The position numbers were made by a program, and so were the translations under genes. A stretch of 64,000 bases of DNA from JAVBMV01 sp031552145 (GTDB lineage: Bacteria > Myxococcota > Myxococcia > Myxococcales > UBA5297). A model generated the notes under the pieces. The model was not told where the DNA came from, searched no databases, and saw only the letters and a program-made list of their open reading frames with translations. The DNA lies in NCBI GenBank assembly GCA_031552145.1, contig JAVBMV010000008.1, positions 1 to 64,000 of the forward strand. Reading direction: 5' to 3'. Of the stretch, positions 9,101 through 17,231 are shown one piece after another (within the stretch, counting starts at the first letter, position 1; each line of letters starts with the position of its first letter).

Positions 9101-12100
9101 GCGGTGAAGAGCACCTGCTCCCCGGCGCTGCTCAGCAGCTCGCCCCCCGCGATGGCCCAGGCATAGCTCTCGGTGGCGAGCGGGCTCGCGATGCGCGCGG
9201 TGTACTGCTCCCCCGCGGTGACGTAAGCCGGCGCGGTGATCGATGGCGCCTGCGGCATGGCGACGATGGCGCTCACCGCCGTCCCCGCGGGTCCCGCCGT
9301 CTCGGCCCGGTTCGTCTCGGTGCAGCTGAGCGTCACCACTTCGCCGACGGCGCCGTTCGGCCAGAACTCGATGCTCGGCCCGCTGGCCGTGGACGGCACC
9401 GCGCCCGTGATCGTCCAGAGGTAGTGGCTCGTATTTACCCAGTTCGCGACGCTCGCGACGTAGCGATTTCCCGGAAGCACCATCGACGGCGCTTCGATCA
9501 CCGGCGCGGCGGGCGCGGCGGCGATGGTGCTCGAGGTGACGCTCGTTGCGCCCAAGCTCCCCGCCTGGTTCTTCTCGGTGCAGCGCAAGGTCACGAGCTC
9601 CCCCGCGCTTCCCGTGGGCGTGAAGTGTACGGCCGTCCCCTCCGTCTCCTCGAGCGTCCCGCCCTCGATGGCCCAGGCGTAGGTGCTCGAGCCCACCGCG
9701 CTGAGCACCTGCGCCGTGTAGCGCCCGCCGGCTGTGACATAGGGGGGCGTGTAGAGCGCCGGTGCGACGGGAGCGGCGACGATGGTCGCCAGGGCGTTGC
9801 CGCGGCCGCCGGAGACGCCGGCGCGGTTGGTCTCGACACAGTGAAGTGTCACGCTCTGGCCGGCGGCGCCGGCGGGCGTGAAGGTGACGCTCTCGCCTTC
9901 GGCGCTCTCGAGCGTGCCGCCGGTAATCGACCAGGTGTAGCGGCTGCCGGCGACGGGCTCCTTCACATGCGCGCTCGCGCTGGCGCCGGAGGTGACGAGC
10001 GGCGGCGCCTCGATGGCCGGAACGGTTGGCATTGCAACGATACCGCGCGTCAAGATCGCGGCGGGGCCTGTGGTGCCGGCGCGGTTGGTCTCGGTGCAGC
10101 TGAGCGCCACCTCGCCGCCGGCGGTGGCCGTGGGCGTAAAGGTGAAGCTGGGGCCCCAGGCCTTTCCGGGGTTGGCGCCCGTGAGGGTCCAGGTGTAGGT
10201 GCTCGAGGCGACGGGGTTCTGGACGGTTGCGCTGAAGCTCTTGCCGGCCGAGAGGTACTCGGGGGTGGCGATGACCGGCATGATGGGCGGTGCGGCGATG
10301 GTGCTGGCGGCATAGCCGGGTTCACCTCTCTCGCCGGCCATGGTCTCCTCGACGCAGGAGAGCTCGACCTTGCCGCCGACTATTTCCGTGGGCGTGAAGG
10401 TGACGCTGGCGCCGGTGTTGGAGTCGAGGGTGCCGCCGGAGATGCTCCAATGGTAGGTGCTCGTGGTGACGGGCCCCTGGATGCGCGAGGTGAAGGGCAA
10501 ACCCTGGGTTGCGTACTCGGGGGCGCTCACGAGCGGGACGCCCGACTCGCCGATGACGGGAATGGCGGTCTGCGTCGCCTGCCCCGTGGCGCCGGCCTGG
10601 TTCGTCTCGGCGCAGGTGATCGTGATTTGGCTGCCCACCGGCGCGGTGGGGGTAAAGGCGACGCTCGCGCCCGTGGCCTGGGCGGGGAGGGCGCCGACGA
10701 GCGTCCAGTGGTAGGTGCTCGCCCCATTGGAACTCTCGACGCTGGCGCGGTAGCTCTTCTCGGGGACGACGTGGGCGGGGCGGTCGATGGCGGGCGGGGC
10801 GGGTGGCGCGACGATGAGGCTGAGGGCGGTGCCTTGTCCGCTCTCGGCGCCGGCCTGATTCGTCTCGGTGCAGCCCAGGGTGACGGCGCCGCCGATGTCG
10901 GGGGCGGCGGTGAAGGTGACGGAGGGGCCGGTGGAGGAGTCGAGCGTGCCGCCGGAGATCTCCCAGCGATAGGTGCTGGAGTGGAGGGCGTTCATGACGC
11001 TCGCCGAGCCGGTGGCGCCGCCGGTGACATAGAGGGGCGCGTCGATGACGGGGGCGAGGGAGCCGTCGACGACGATGGCGGCGGCGGTGCCGACCTCGCC
11101 CGAGGTGCCGGCCTGGTTGATCTCGATGCAGGAGAGGGCGACGGCGGAGCCCGCGGCGGCGGTGACCTCGAATGAGATGGTAGGGCCGGTCTTTACGGGG
11201 GCGGAGGCGCCGTTGATAGTCCAAACGTAGGAGCTCGTACCGACGAGGTTGGCGACGGAGGCGCTGGCCTGTCTGCCCGGAGTGACGTGCGGCGGCAGCT
11301 GGATGATGGGGACGCCTGGGGGCTGGATGACGGCGACGGAGGCCGCGCCCGGACTGCCGGGGGTGCCGGCCAGGTTGGTCTCGATGCAGAAGAGGGTGAG
11401 CTGGGCCGAGGCGTGGTCGGGGGTGAAGGTGACGCTCGCGCCGGCTGTGTTCTGGAGGGTGCCGCCGGCGATGGACCAGGTGTAGGTGCTGGTGGCGCTG
11501 GGGGCGATGACGCTGGCGGAGTGGGGGACGCCGGCGGTGGCGAGGGAGGGGGCGTCGATGACGGGCGGAAGCGCGGCGGCGACGACGAGGCTGGAGGCGG
11601 TGCCCGGGGCGCTGGCGGCGCCGGCGCGGTTGGTCTCGGTGCAGAGGAGGATGACGCTCGCGCCCGGCGCGCCCGTGGGGAGGAAGGTGACTGAGGGGCC
11701 GGTGGCGGCGGCGAGTGAGCCGCCGGAGATGGACCAGGCGTAGTGGCTCTCGGGGTTCGGGTCGCGGACGGAGGCGGCGTAGGCACCGCCGAGGGTGACG
11801 CGCTGAGGGGCTTCGATAGAGGGCTGGGTTGGCGGGGCGATGACGGTGGAGGATGCAGTGCCCGGTGAACCCTTGGAGCCGGCGATATTGGTCTCGACGC
11901 AGGAGAGGGAGAAGAGGGAGCCGGGCTCGCCTTCGGGGGTGAAGACGACACTCGCTCCGGTGGTGTTCTGGAGGGCGCCGCCTTCAATGGTCCAGTGGTA
12001 GGTGCTCGAATCGACGGGGTCGAGGAGGCTGGCCTGGGCGCTCTGGCCGGAGGTGACGAAGGGCGGGAGCTCGATGACGAGAGAGATCTGCGCGGCGAGG

Positions 12101-12924
12101 ATGGCGCTGGAGGCGACGCCGGGCTCGCCAGTAGTGCCGGCCTGGTTGGTCTCGACGCAGGAGAGGGAGATCGAAGAGCCGGGTTCGCCGGTGGGCGTGA
12201 AGGTGACGGAGGGGCCGGTAGCCGTGGAGGGGGTAGCGCCCGAGAGAGTCCAGGCGTAGGTGCTGGTGGTCGAGGGGGCCTGGATCGAGGCGCTGTAGCT
12301 CTTACCTGCAGCGACGTAGGCGGGCGCGGCGATGACGGGAGAGGAGGGAGGGGCGACGATGAGGGCGGTCGCGGTGGAGGTGGCGGCGGCGCCGAGGTGG
12401 TCGGTGGCGGCGCAGCTCAGGCTGACGGAGCCGGAGGTGCCGGGCGTGAAGGAGACAGAGGAGCCCGAGGTCTCGCCGTCGATGGCGCCTCCCTGGATGG
12501 ACCAGGAGAAGGTGAGCCCTTCGCGGGATTGGATGCTGGCGGTGTAACCGGAGCGGCCGGCGGTGACGTGGGTGGGCGCATCGATGATGGGTGCATCGGG
12601 GGCGTCGAGGACCTCGATGGTGACCTGTGCCGTGGCGGTCTTGCCGGCGGGGTTGGTGACGGTGAGGGTGTAGGTAGTGCTCTCGGTTGGGGAGACAGAG
12701 GTCGCGATGCCGCTGGCGACGTCGCCGAGGTCGTGGTCGATGATACCGGTGCCGCCCGTGAAAGTGGCGATGAGGGCGGAGCTGGTCCCGCGCGTGATGG
12801 GGGAGCGCGTCGCGAGGAAAGAGTCGACCTCGGGAGGCTCGGAAAACACGCGGACGCCCGAGTCGGTGCAGGCGGCGAAGGAGAGGAGCAGCGACAGCGC
12901 TACCGACGCAGAGCGAATACTCAT
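6106..12924 (-). CDS. Giant lipoprotein with about 16 Ig-like repeats and 14 RCC1 blades
   Basis: Predicted surface lipoprotein of 2272 residues. I chose the ATG at 12924 rather than the in-frame TTG at 12936, because GGGG sits 7-11 bases upstream and a good promoter ends about 25 bases before it. The signal peptide ends in a lipobox (SFAAC). An N-terminal domain like that of the downstream lipoprotein is followed by about 16 Ig-like repeats. After these, about 14 RCC1-type repeats each carry a motif of the form HTCAL...G...CWGxNxxGQLGDG. Fourteen blades fit two seven-bladed propellers. Each blade generally has two Cys, consistent with disulfides outside the cytoplasm. A short Ig-like tail closes the protein. 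Secreted RCC1/Ig proteins of this kind are common in myxobacterial relatives; the function is not established. First gene of a two-gene operon. Confidence 0.9.
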   Translation of the reverse strand: MSIRSASVALSLLLSFAACTDSGVRVFSEPPEVDSFLATRSPITRGTSSALIATFTGGTGIIDHDLGDVASGIATSVSPTESTTYTLTVTNPAGKTATAQVTIEVLDAPDAPIIDAPTHVTAGRSGYTASIQSREGLTFSWSIQGGAIDGETSGSSVSFTPGTSGSVSLSCAATDHLGAAATSTATALIVAPPSSPVIAAPAYVAAGKSYSASIQAPSTTSTYAWTLSGATPSTATGPSVTFTPTGEPGSSISLSCVETNQAGTTGEPGVASSAILAAQISLVIELPPFVTSGQSAQASLLDPVDSSTYHWTIEGGALQNTTGASVVFTPEGEPGSLFSLSCVETNIAGSKGSPGTASSTVIAPPTQPSIEAPQRVTLGGAYAASVRDPNPESHYAWSISGGSLAAATGPSVTFLPTGAPGASVILLCTETNRAGAASAPGTASSLVVAAALPPVIDAPSLATAGVPHSASVIAPSATSTYTWSIAGGTLQNTAGASVTFTPDHASAQLTLFCIETNLAGTPGSPGAASVAVIQPPGVPIIQLPPHVTPGRQASASVANLVGTSSYVWTINGASAPVKTGPTISFEVTAAAGSAVALSCIEINQAGTSGEVGTAAAIVVDGSLAPVIDAPLYVTGGATGSASVMNALHSSTYRWEISGGTLDSSTGPSVTFTAAPDIGGAVTLGCTETNQAGAESGQGTALSLIVAPPAPPAIDRPAHVVPEKSYRASVESSNGASTYHWTLVGALPAQATGASVAFTPTAPVGSQITITCAETNQAGATGQATQTAIPVIGESGVPLVSAPEYATQGLPFTSRIQGPVTTSTYHWSISGGTLDSNTGASVTFTPTEIVGGKVELSCVEETMAGERGEPGYAASTIAAPPIMPVIATPEYLSAGKSFSATVQNPVASSTYTWTLTGANPGKAWGPSFTFTPTATAGGEVALSCTETNRAGTTGPAAILTRGIVAMPTVPAIEAPPLVTSGASASAHVKEPVAGSRYTWSITGGTLESAEGESVTFTPAGAAGQSVTLHCVETNRAGVSGGRGNALATIVAAPVAPALYTPPYVTAGGRYTAQVLSAVGSSTYAWAIEGGTLEETEGTAVHFTPTGSAGELVTLRCTEKNQAGSLGATSVTSSTIAAAPAAPVIEAPSMVLPGNRYVASVANWVNTSHYLWTITGAVPSTASGPSIEFWPNGAVGEVVTLSCTETNRAETAGPAGTAVSAIVAMPQAPSITAPAYVTAGEQYTARIASPLATESYAWAIAGGELLSSAGEQVLFTAGESGIVTLIATPKNSAGAGLPGSATCLVVAAPATPQISAPQYVTAHKTYAATVVSPVAGSTYTWNISGGTLAAEEGASVSFTAGDPGVVMLFCTETNRAGSEGLPATAQSTSVAAPAVPVINAPTGVFPNRYASASVATQTGAIYRWEIDAGAISNDQAAAVAFSVPTPGKVNLSCTVSNLAGDSATSSKTIIAWSKIGQSMLDEPAARIATRYNHTCAITTSGNVKCWGDNDYGQLGDGSTTLRRAATPVVNLGASAVAIAVNPAETCALTSQGQVKCWGFSSATPTPIAGLESTTVAIALGSSHACALSSAGRVQCWGSNEFGQLGDGAEDGSSEPVDIVSGGARFTAIAAGDEHTCALTTDYGVMCWGNNDSGQLGDGTGIGRPTPVRVVGLSNDISTLVAGGYVTCALTRSGAAKCWGNNHYGQLGDNRRSGSWSHVPVSVSGVVQPIVAISTSGDHSCAVNAAGEAWCWGQNLHGQLGDNSTTNRYKPVIPYELENVQAIATGWVHSCALLSNGGIKCWGHNIWGQLGDGGDAARGTPADVSGFSPSIEKISLGAEHACAVTGAGGLKCWGRNNYGQLGIGSTNNSQAPHNVIGLDHDVTQVAVGISHTCAILGSGELRCWGRNNYGQIGNGAQATYVSTPVVVSSAGTSFTSVATGELHTCATTSAGAALCWGLNDKGQLGDGSGGTTGAKSLVPVSVSGLSSGVTRIASGSNHTCALRSLLPLCWGWNAYGQLSGSTSNSLTPKSLNLGIGIHTIVLGQEHTCVRTSGNRIQCWGRNSDGQLGIGTLSNYTTSPTYIPDYTNVANLASKGHYTCLETHDGEVRCWGTYAVQSGLYASSPSGMDGFDGDGTLNRAVAVGTKSGCGIKPDGELRCWGDGSYGILGNNGTTSIEIPVPIRVTQAIAFVSPESLAAGTSTNLAATASRNLPVSFETWTPGVCTVSGTALTVNSAAPVGSICGIRATQAGESPNEWGGSTLPAAPEVRLIPIAAP
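6400..8490 (-). repeat. RCC1-type beta-propeller repeat region, 14 CWG blades
   Basis: I count fourteen CWG motifs, most followed by xNxxGQLG. Spacing is roughly 45-60 residues per blade. Blades 2 and 13 lack the GQLGDG part and are shorter or diverged. Fourteen is twice the canonical seven blades of an RCC1 propeller. Confidence 0.8.
8505..12608 (-). repeat. Tandem Ig-like repeat region (about 16 units) inside the RCC1 lipoprotein
   Basis: About sixteen units of about 85 residues of the same type as in the neighbouring lipoprotein (edge VTAG, core STYxW, later LSCxETNxAG). The shared unit type and adjacent position indicate that the two genes arose by duplication of a common Ig-repeat lipoprotein and later gained different C-terminal domains. 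Confidence 0.8.
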
Positions 12925-12953
12925 GGCGGACCCCAAAGTGAAAGAATAGAAAC

Positions 12954-12982
12954 ACTTTACCGAGGGGCGCCTCCCCTGTCAT
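12954..12982 (-). promoter_or_regulatory. Sigma70-type promoter of the giant lipoprotein operon, with palindromic spacer
   Basis: On the minus strand, ATGACA (12977-12982) and TAAAGT (12954-12959) are separated by exactly 17 bases. The spacer and its edge contain the inverted repeat AGGGG-aggcg-CCCCT, a possible operator. Transcription would start near 12947, leaving about 22 bases before the ATG at 12924. Confidence 0.5.
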
Positions 12983-13089
12983 CATTCATTTAATTGAGAA
13001 CAGAGACTAGGGCGCTGTGATGGCAGTGCTCTTTCGCCACGTCGCCAAACCACGTGGGGGTACCGCGGAGTCGCGCGTCGTCTTTCCCG

Positions 13090-14166
13090 CTACGGCCGCA
13101 TGAAGTGGCAGGTGTACCCACCGGGATTCTTAACCAAATATTTCTGGTGATACTCCTCGGCGGGCCAGAACCGAGCCGCGTCGACGATCTGCGTGATGAT
13201 GGGGCGCTTCCAGCGGCCCGACTTGGCCGCGGCCTCGCTCGCTTTCTCCGCCACTGCTCGCTGTGCCGGCGAGGTGACGAAGATGGCCGAGCGGTATTGC
13301 GTGCCAATGTCATTTCCCTGCCGGTTTGGCGTGGTTGGATCGTGCATGCGAAAGAAGTAGCGCTCCAGCAGCTCGCCATAGCTTATCCGCGCCGGATCGA
13401 AGGTCACCTCGATCGCTTCGGCGTGCCCCGTGGTGCCCTGCTTCACGTCGCCGTAGGTGGGCGACTCCAGCGCTCCTCCCGTGTAGCCCACTCTCGTGGA
13501 GAGAACGCCCGGCACTTCGCGCAGGATCTCCTCCATTCCCCAAAAACATCCGCCCGCCAGAACTGCCCGCTCGCGCGCGGGCTCGGCGGCGGTGAAGAGA
13601 GGCAGGAAGCGGCCGTAGCCCTCCGCCTCCAACTTTGTCGCCGGGATGAAGCGCAGGGAGGCAGAGTTGATGCAGTAGCGCATCCCCGAGGGCTTCGGCC
13701 CATCCGGGAAAAGGTGTCCGAGGTGCGAGTCGCCAGCGCGCGAGCGGACCTCGACCCGCTCCATCCCAAACTTGTGATCGGCGCGGGTGGTCACGCTGCT
13801 CGGCTCGATGGGTCGCGTGAAGCTGGGCCAGCCGGTGCCGGAGTCGAACTTGTCGATGGAAGAGAAGAGAGGCTCGCCCGACGCGACATCCACGTAGATT
13901 CCCGCGGCGTGGTGGTCCCAATACTCGTTGTCGAAGGGGGGCTCGGTCGCCTCGTTGCAGACCACCTGGAACTGGCGCTCCGTGAGGCGCTCTCTCAGCG
14001 CTTGTTTCGACGTTCCCTTGCCATCCTGCATCTCTTGCTCCTTGCGTGGCGCACGCACGCTCTCGGTGCTCTCCGTGGGGGCGACCCTTGGAGAGTCGCA
14101 ACGCGGCCAGTCGCAGCATAGTGCGAGCAGCGCGAAGAGTGGGATCACTTGGATGAGATGCGCCAT
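13090..14166 (-). CDS. msrAB: Exported methionine sulfoxide reductase MsrB-MsrA fusion
   Basis: 358-residue bifunctional enzyme that would reduce both R- and S-methionine sulfoxide in proteins. Residues 1-25 look like a Sec signal peptide (hydrophobic IPLFALLALCC), so it probably repairs envelope proteins. The MsrB domain comes first (about 45-170) with GTGWPSF, HLGHLFPDGP and catalytic Cys in RYCINSASLRF. The MsrA domain follows (about 195-355) with catalytic Cys in GGCFWG and the typical GYTGG and GHAEAIEV motifs. The two CxxC zinc sites found in many MsrB proteins are absent (GIYVDVASGEPLF, RSRAGDSHLGH), as in PilB-type MsrB. MsrB-before-MsrA is the less common order. GAGG lies 5 bases before the ATG. 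No thioredoxin-like domain is fused. Confidence 0.93.
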   Translation of the reverse strand: MAHLIQVIPLFALLALCCDWPRCDSPRVAPTESTESVRAPRKEQEMQDGKGTSKQALRERLTERQFQVVCNEATEPPFDNEYWDHHAAGIYVDVASGEPLFSSIDKFDSGTGWPSFTRPIEPSSVTTRADHKFGMERVEVRSRAGDSHLGHLFPDGPKPSGMRYCINSASLRFIPATKLEAEGYGRFLPLFTAAEPARERAVLAGGCFWGMEEILREVPGVLSTRVGYTGGALESPTYGDVKQGTTGHAEAIEVTFDPARISYGELLERYFFRMHDPTTPNRQGNDIGTQYRSAIFVTSPAQRAVAEKASEAAAKSGRWKRPIITQIVDAARFWPAEEYHQKYLVKNPGGYTCHFMRP

Positions 14167-14308
14167 CGAGCCTCGCGGGCTAAGAACTTAACGCCGCAAC
14201 GTCTACCTTGCCCGGATGGGTCGGCCCGGCGTCTCGAATTCCCATGGCCATGGCAGAGGGCGGCCTCGTCCGGGATCGGCTGCCTAGACTCGTTGCAAAG
14301 GAGATCTC

Positions 14309-14848
14309 ATGCTTCGAGCCATCCTGGCAGTGGTGCTGCTCTCGATTTCGGCGACCGCGGGAGCTGTCGAGCCCCGGCTCAAGACGAGCCAGGCCGAGCT
14401 GATCTTGACGCCTCTGGCCCTCATGCCGCTGGGCGACTGGGGGGACGCGGCCAACATCGGCATAGGGGCGACGCTGGGCCTGCACTATCGCCTGCTGCAG
14501 AACGTCGATGCGACGGCGAGGGCGGGCTACATCTACCATTTCACGAAGACCACGAATGGGGTCGACTCCGACTATCGCCAGCTCCCCGTCTTGGTAGGCG
14601 CGCGCTTCTGGCTCGATCCTCGGATCTTCACCTCGCTCGAGGTCGGGCCGGTGATGCACTGGGCGAAGAGCAAGGGGCCGCTCCTCTCCGCGGACGAGAC
14701 CGAGTGGGAGCTCGGCGGTGCCGTTGGAGCGGGGGTCTCCCTGGGCGCGGTGGGGATCGTGGCTCAGCTCTGGTCTCCGAACGTGAGCTCCAAGGATCGA
14801 GGCTATGGGATCTTGGCGGGAGTAGAGATTCCGCTCGCGAAGTTCTGA
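14309..14848 (+). CDS. Small outer-membrane beta-barrel-like protein
   Basis: 179 residues with a clear cleavable signal peptide (cut after ATAGA, about residue 20). The mature part has alternating hydrophobic/polar strands (GIGATLGLHYRLL, TARAGYIYHF, LPVLVGARFWL, FTSLEVGPVMHW, GGAVGAGVSLG, GIVAQLW) and ends in a Phe (PLAKF), the usual C-terminal signature for BAM recognition. Length and strand count suggest an eight-stranded barrel like OmpX/OmpA-type proteins. Start codon supported by AAGGAG six bases upstream. Specific role unknown. Confidence 0.7.
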   Translation: MLRAILAVVLLSISATAGAVEPRLKTSQAELILTPLALMPLGDWGDAANIGIGATLGLHYRLLQNVDATARAGYIYHFTKTTNGVDSDYRQLPVLVGARFWLDPRIFTSLEVGPVMHWAKSKGPLLSADETEWELGGAVGAGVSLGAVGIVAQLWSPNVSSKDRGYGILAGVEIPLAKF

Positions 14849-14926
14849 CCCGCGCGAGTCGACACTCCGCGCAATCGCCGTGACTTCACGCGGCGCGCGC
14901 GGAGCTTGGGGCCTATTCGCAAGGCC

Positions 14927-16102
14927 ATGTCGATCTATGGCCAGTTTTCGGATGCCTACCCGCCTGTCATGGATGGCGTGGGCGTCACCGTCCAGAACTA
15001 CGCGCGCTGGCTCAATCACCACGGCCACACTGCCCTCGTCGTGGCACCCAGAGTGCCCGAATATGAAGAGACCGATCCCTTCGAGGTAGTGCGTGTTCTC
15101 TCGCTGCCGGTCCCGCCGCGTAAACCCTACCGTCTGTTACTTCCGGCGCTCTCGTTCAAGAGCCGCAACAGACTGAACGTCGTCCGTTTTGACCTCGTGC
15201 ACGCCCATTCGCCCTTTGCCGCGGGGGGCGAGGCGCTCAGGGTCGCGAGGCGACATCGCGCGCCCATCGTCGCGACCTTCCACAGCAAGTTGCGTGACGA
15301 TTTCCTGGCGGCGGTCAAATTCAAGTGGCTCGCCGATCTGATGACTCGAAGGGTCATCCGCTTCTACGACAAGGTCGACGCCGTATGGACGGTGAGCGAC
15401 TCCACCGTGACGACGCTGCGATCGTATGGCTACAAAGGACGCGTCGACGTGATCCCCAACGGATGTGACCTGACCGGTAGGCGGCGCGATGAGGCCGAGT
15501 GCGCGGCCGTTGCCTTCGAGCACTTCGATGTTCCGAAGGAGGTCCCGGTCATCCTCTATGTGGGTCAGCTGGCCCGCGTCAAAAACCCAATGCTGGTCGT
15601 CGAGGCCTTCGCCAAGCTCGCGAGGGAGGGGTTGCGGCACCACCTGCTCATGGTGGGCGAGGGGCAGGAGCTGGCGCGGCTCAAAGCGCTCGCCCTCGAT
15701 TCGGGCGTCGAGCATCGGGTTCACTTCACGGGCGTCGTCCATGACCGCGAGGTGCTGGCCACGCTTTATGGACGAGCGTGCCTCCTGGCGTTCCCTTCGC
15801 TGTACGACAACGCGCCCCTCGTTGTCAGAGAGGCGGCGGCGATGGGGTGCCCGCCTCTCCTTGTCGCCGGCTCCAACGCAGCCGAGAAGGTCGTCGATGG
15901 AGAGAACGGCTTCCTTGCGCAGAGCGCGCAGTTGGAGCAGTTCGCCGCTAAGATGAAGGCCGCGCTCGCGGACGAGAGGGTGCTGAGCGCCGCGGGGTCG
16001 AGGGCGAGAAAGAGCCTGGCGATCCACTGGGAGGAGATCGTCAAAGATGTCGAGGGCAGATACGACGAGATCCGCAAGGAGTTCGTCCGGCGCGGTCGCT
16101 GA
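14927..16102 (+). CDS. GT4-family glycosyltransferase
   Basis: About 391 residues in the GT-B fold. The N-terminal half opens with GQFSDAYPPVMDGVGVTVQN, the acceptor-side start typical of GT4 enzymes, followed by VHAHSPFAAGG and VATFHSKL. The C-terminal donor domain has VIPNGCDL, ILYVGQLARVKNP, LLMVGEGQE and PSLYDNAPLVVREAAAMGCP, with the EX7E-like nucleotide-sugar site. It probably transfers a sugar from an NDP-sugar to a lipid or glycan at the cytoplasmic membrane; the acceptor cannot be told. The start is uncertain: this ATG has AAGG only three bases upstream, and an in-frame TTG at 14906 is an alternative adding seven residues. The next gene begins 28 bases after its stop. Confidence 0.85.
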   Translation: MSIYGQFSDAYPPVMDGVGVTVQNYARWLNHHGHTALVVAPRVPEYEETDPFEVVRVLSLPVPPRKPYRLLLPALSFKSRNRLNVVRFDLVHAHSPFAAGGEALRVARRHRAPIVATFHSKLRDDFLAAVKFKWLADLMTRRVIRFYDKVDAVWTVSDSTVTTLRSYGYKGRVDVIPNGCDLTGRRRDEAECAAVAFEHFDVPKEVPVILYVGQLARVKNPMLVVEAFAKLAREGLRHHLLMVGEGQELARLKALALDSGVEHRVHFTGVVHDREVLATLYGRACLLAFPSLYDNAPLVVREAAAMGCPPLLVAGSNAAEKVVDGENGFLAQSAQLEQFAAKMKAALADERVLSAAGSRARKSLAIHWEEIVKDVEGRYDEIRKEFVRRGR

Positions 16103-16130
16103 GCGCGGCGCTCAATGGAAAGGTGGATCG

Positions 16131-17195
16131 ATGAAGACCGTCGCACGCGCGGCCAGGAGCGGCGCCTTGGCCCTGGTGGTCCTAACCTGCTCGGCCCACT
16201 GTGCCCTATACCAAGGACCTATGAGCGATCACTTCGATGGAAGCAGATTCTTCAACCAACCCGGTGTGCCCGAGCGCCCTAGCTTCTGGGCAGCGGCGAA
16301 ATGGGGTTTCAGCCGAAAATCAGGGCCGTGGCTCGACCATCCCGACGCCCTTCCGGGTCCGCCGCCACCGCGGCGTATCGAGCAGGGCATCCACATCACC
16401 TTCATCGGTCACGCGACGGCGCTCATTCAGCAAGATGGCTTGAATATCTTGACCGACCCCGTCTGGTCCGAGCGCGTCGGTCCCTCTGGCCTCTTCTCCT
16501 GGGCAGGCGCCAAGCGGCATCGACCGCCGGGCATACGCTTCGAGGATCTTCCGCCCATCGACGTGATCCTGCTCAGCCACGACCACTTCGATCATCTCGA
16601 CCTGCCAACGCTGCGCCGCCTCGCCAAGATACATCCCGCCGCGACGCTCGTGGCGCCGTTGGGGCACAAAGCATTCCTGCTGGAGAACGATGTCTACTTG
16701 CAGATCGTGGAGCTCGATTGGTGGGAATCGACCCCTGTCGGTGGCGTGCGCGTCACCGCGACGCCAGCGGCACACTGGTCGGGCCGAGGCCCCGTGGCCA
16801 ACCGCGCGCTCTGGTCCGGCTTCGCGCTGTCAGGGCCATCCGGCATGACCTATTACGCCGGTGATACGGGCTGGGGAGCTCACTTCGCACAGGTGCGGGA
16901 GCGGCTGGGAGTGCCCCAGGTGGCGCTCATTCCCATCGGGGCCTACAAGCCGCGCTCGTTCATGCGAGCGCAACACATCGACCCCGCGGAGGCATTGGAG
17001 GCGGCGAGGCTCCTGGAGGCCAGGACCGCCATCGCAGTGCACTTCGGCACCTTTTCGCTCGCGGATGATGGCGAGACCGAACCCGTCGAGGAGCTGAGAC
17101 GGCTGCTCGCCGCGCAGCCGACGCCGCTCGATTTCTGGGTCCTCGGAGAAGGGGAAGGGCGAACGCTCTCGCCCGAGGTGACAGACAAAACGTAG
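16131..17195 (+). CDS. NAPE-PLD-like MBL-fold metallo-hydrolase, probable lipoprotein
   Basis: 354 residues. The N-terminus (hydrophobic ALALVVLTCSAHC) is a signal peptide with a possible lipobox Cys. The catalytic part has ITFIGHATALIQ, the metal-binding SHDHFDHLD (HxHxDH), AHWSGRG, YYAGDTGWG and a late VHFGTF. This order, with the Trp/Arg-rich stretch RPPGIRFEDLPPID, matches N-acyl-phosphatidylethanolamine phospholipase D-like hydrolases. It may act on phospholipids or N-acyl lipids in the periplasm; substrate is inferred, not shown. GGAAAGGTGG precedes the ATG. Probably co-transcribed with the upstream glycosyltransferase. Confidence 0.85.
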   Translation: MKTVARAARSGALALVVLTCSAHCALYQGPMSDHFDGSRFFNQPGVPERPSFWAAAKWGFSRKSGPWLDHPDALPGPPPPRRIEQGIHITFIGHATALIQQDGLNILTDPVWSERVGPSGLFSWAGAKRHRPPGIRFEDLPPIDVILLSHDHFDHLDLPTLRRLAKIHPAATLVAPLGHKAFLLENDVYLQIVELDWWESTPVGGVRVTATPAAHWSGRGPVANRALWSGFALSGPSGMTYYAGDTGWGAHFAQVRERLGVPQVALIPIGAYKPRSFMRAQHIDPAEALEAARLLEARTAIAVHFGTFSLADDGETEPVEELRRLLAAQPTPLDFWVLGEGEGRTLSPEVTDKT

Positions 17196-17231
17196 AGGCG
17201 CCGCTTGCCGCGCTCTTTCCCGCGCCCCTAC
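17196..17231. repeat. Degenerate REP-like element between convergent genes
   Basis: The gap between two convergent genes reads as a GC-rich imperfect hairpin (GGCGCCGCTTGCCGCG ... CCGCGCCCCTAC). It ends in the same GCGCCCCTAC as the element at 181-207. It may be a third member of that repeat family and may serve as a terminator. Confidence 0.3.

Noticed and set aside
8029..11175. Plus-strand open frame of 1048 codons opposite the Ig-repeat region
   Set aside because: Low-complexity Arg/Gly/Asp translation, periodic with the Ig repeats of the opposite strand; no start signal or homology-like motif.
906..12608. Regular repeats considered as a CRISPR or tandem-DNA array
   Set aside because: Units are about 250 bases, diverged, and keep a single open frame coding for Ig-like domains.
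12924..12936. TTG at 12936 as the start of the RCC1 lipoprotein
   Set aside because: The ATG at 12924 is better placed relative to GGGG and the promoter and gives a normal signal peptide.
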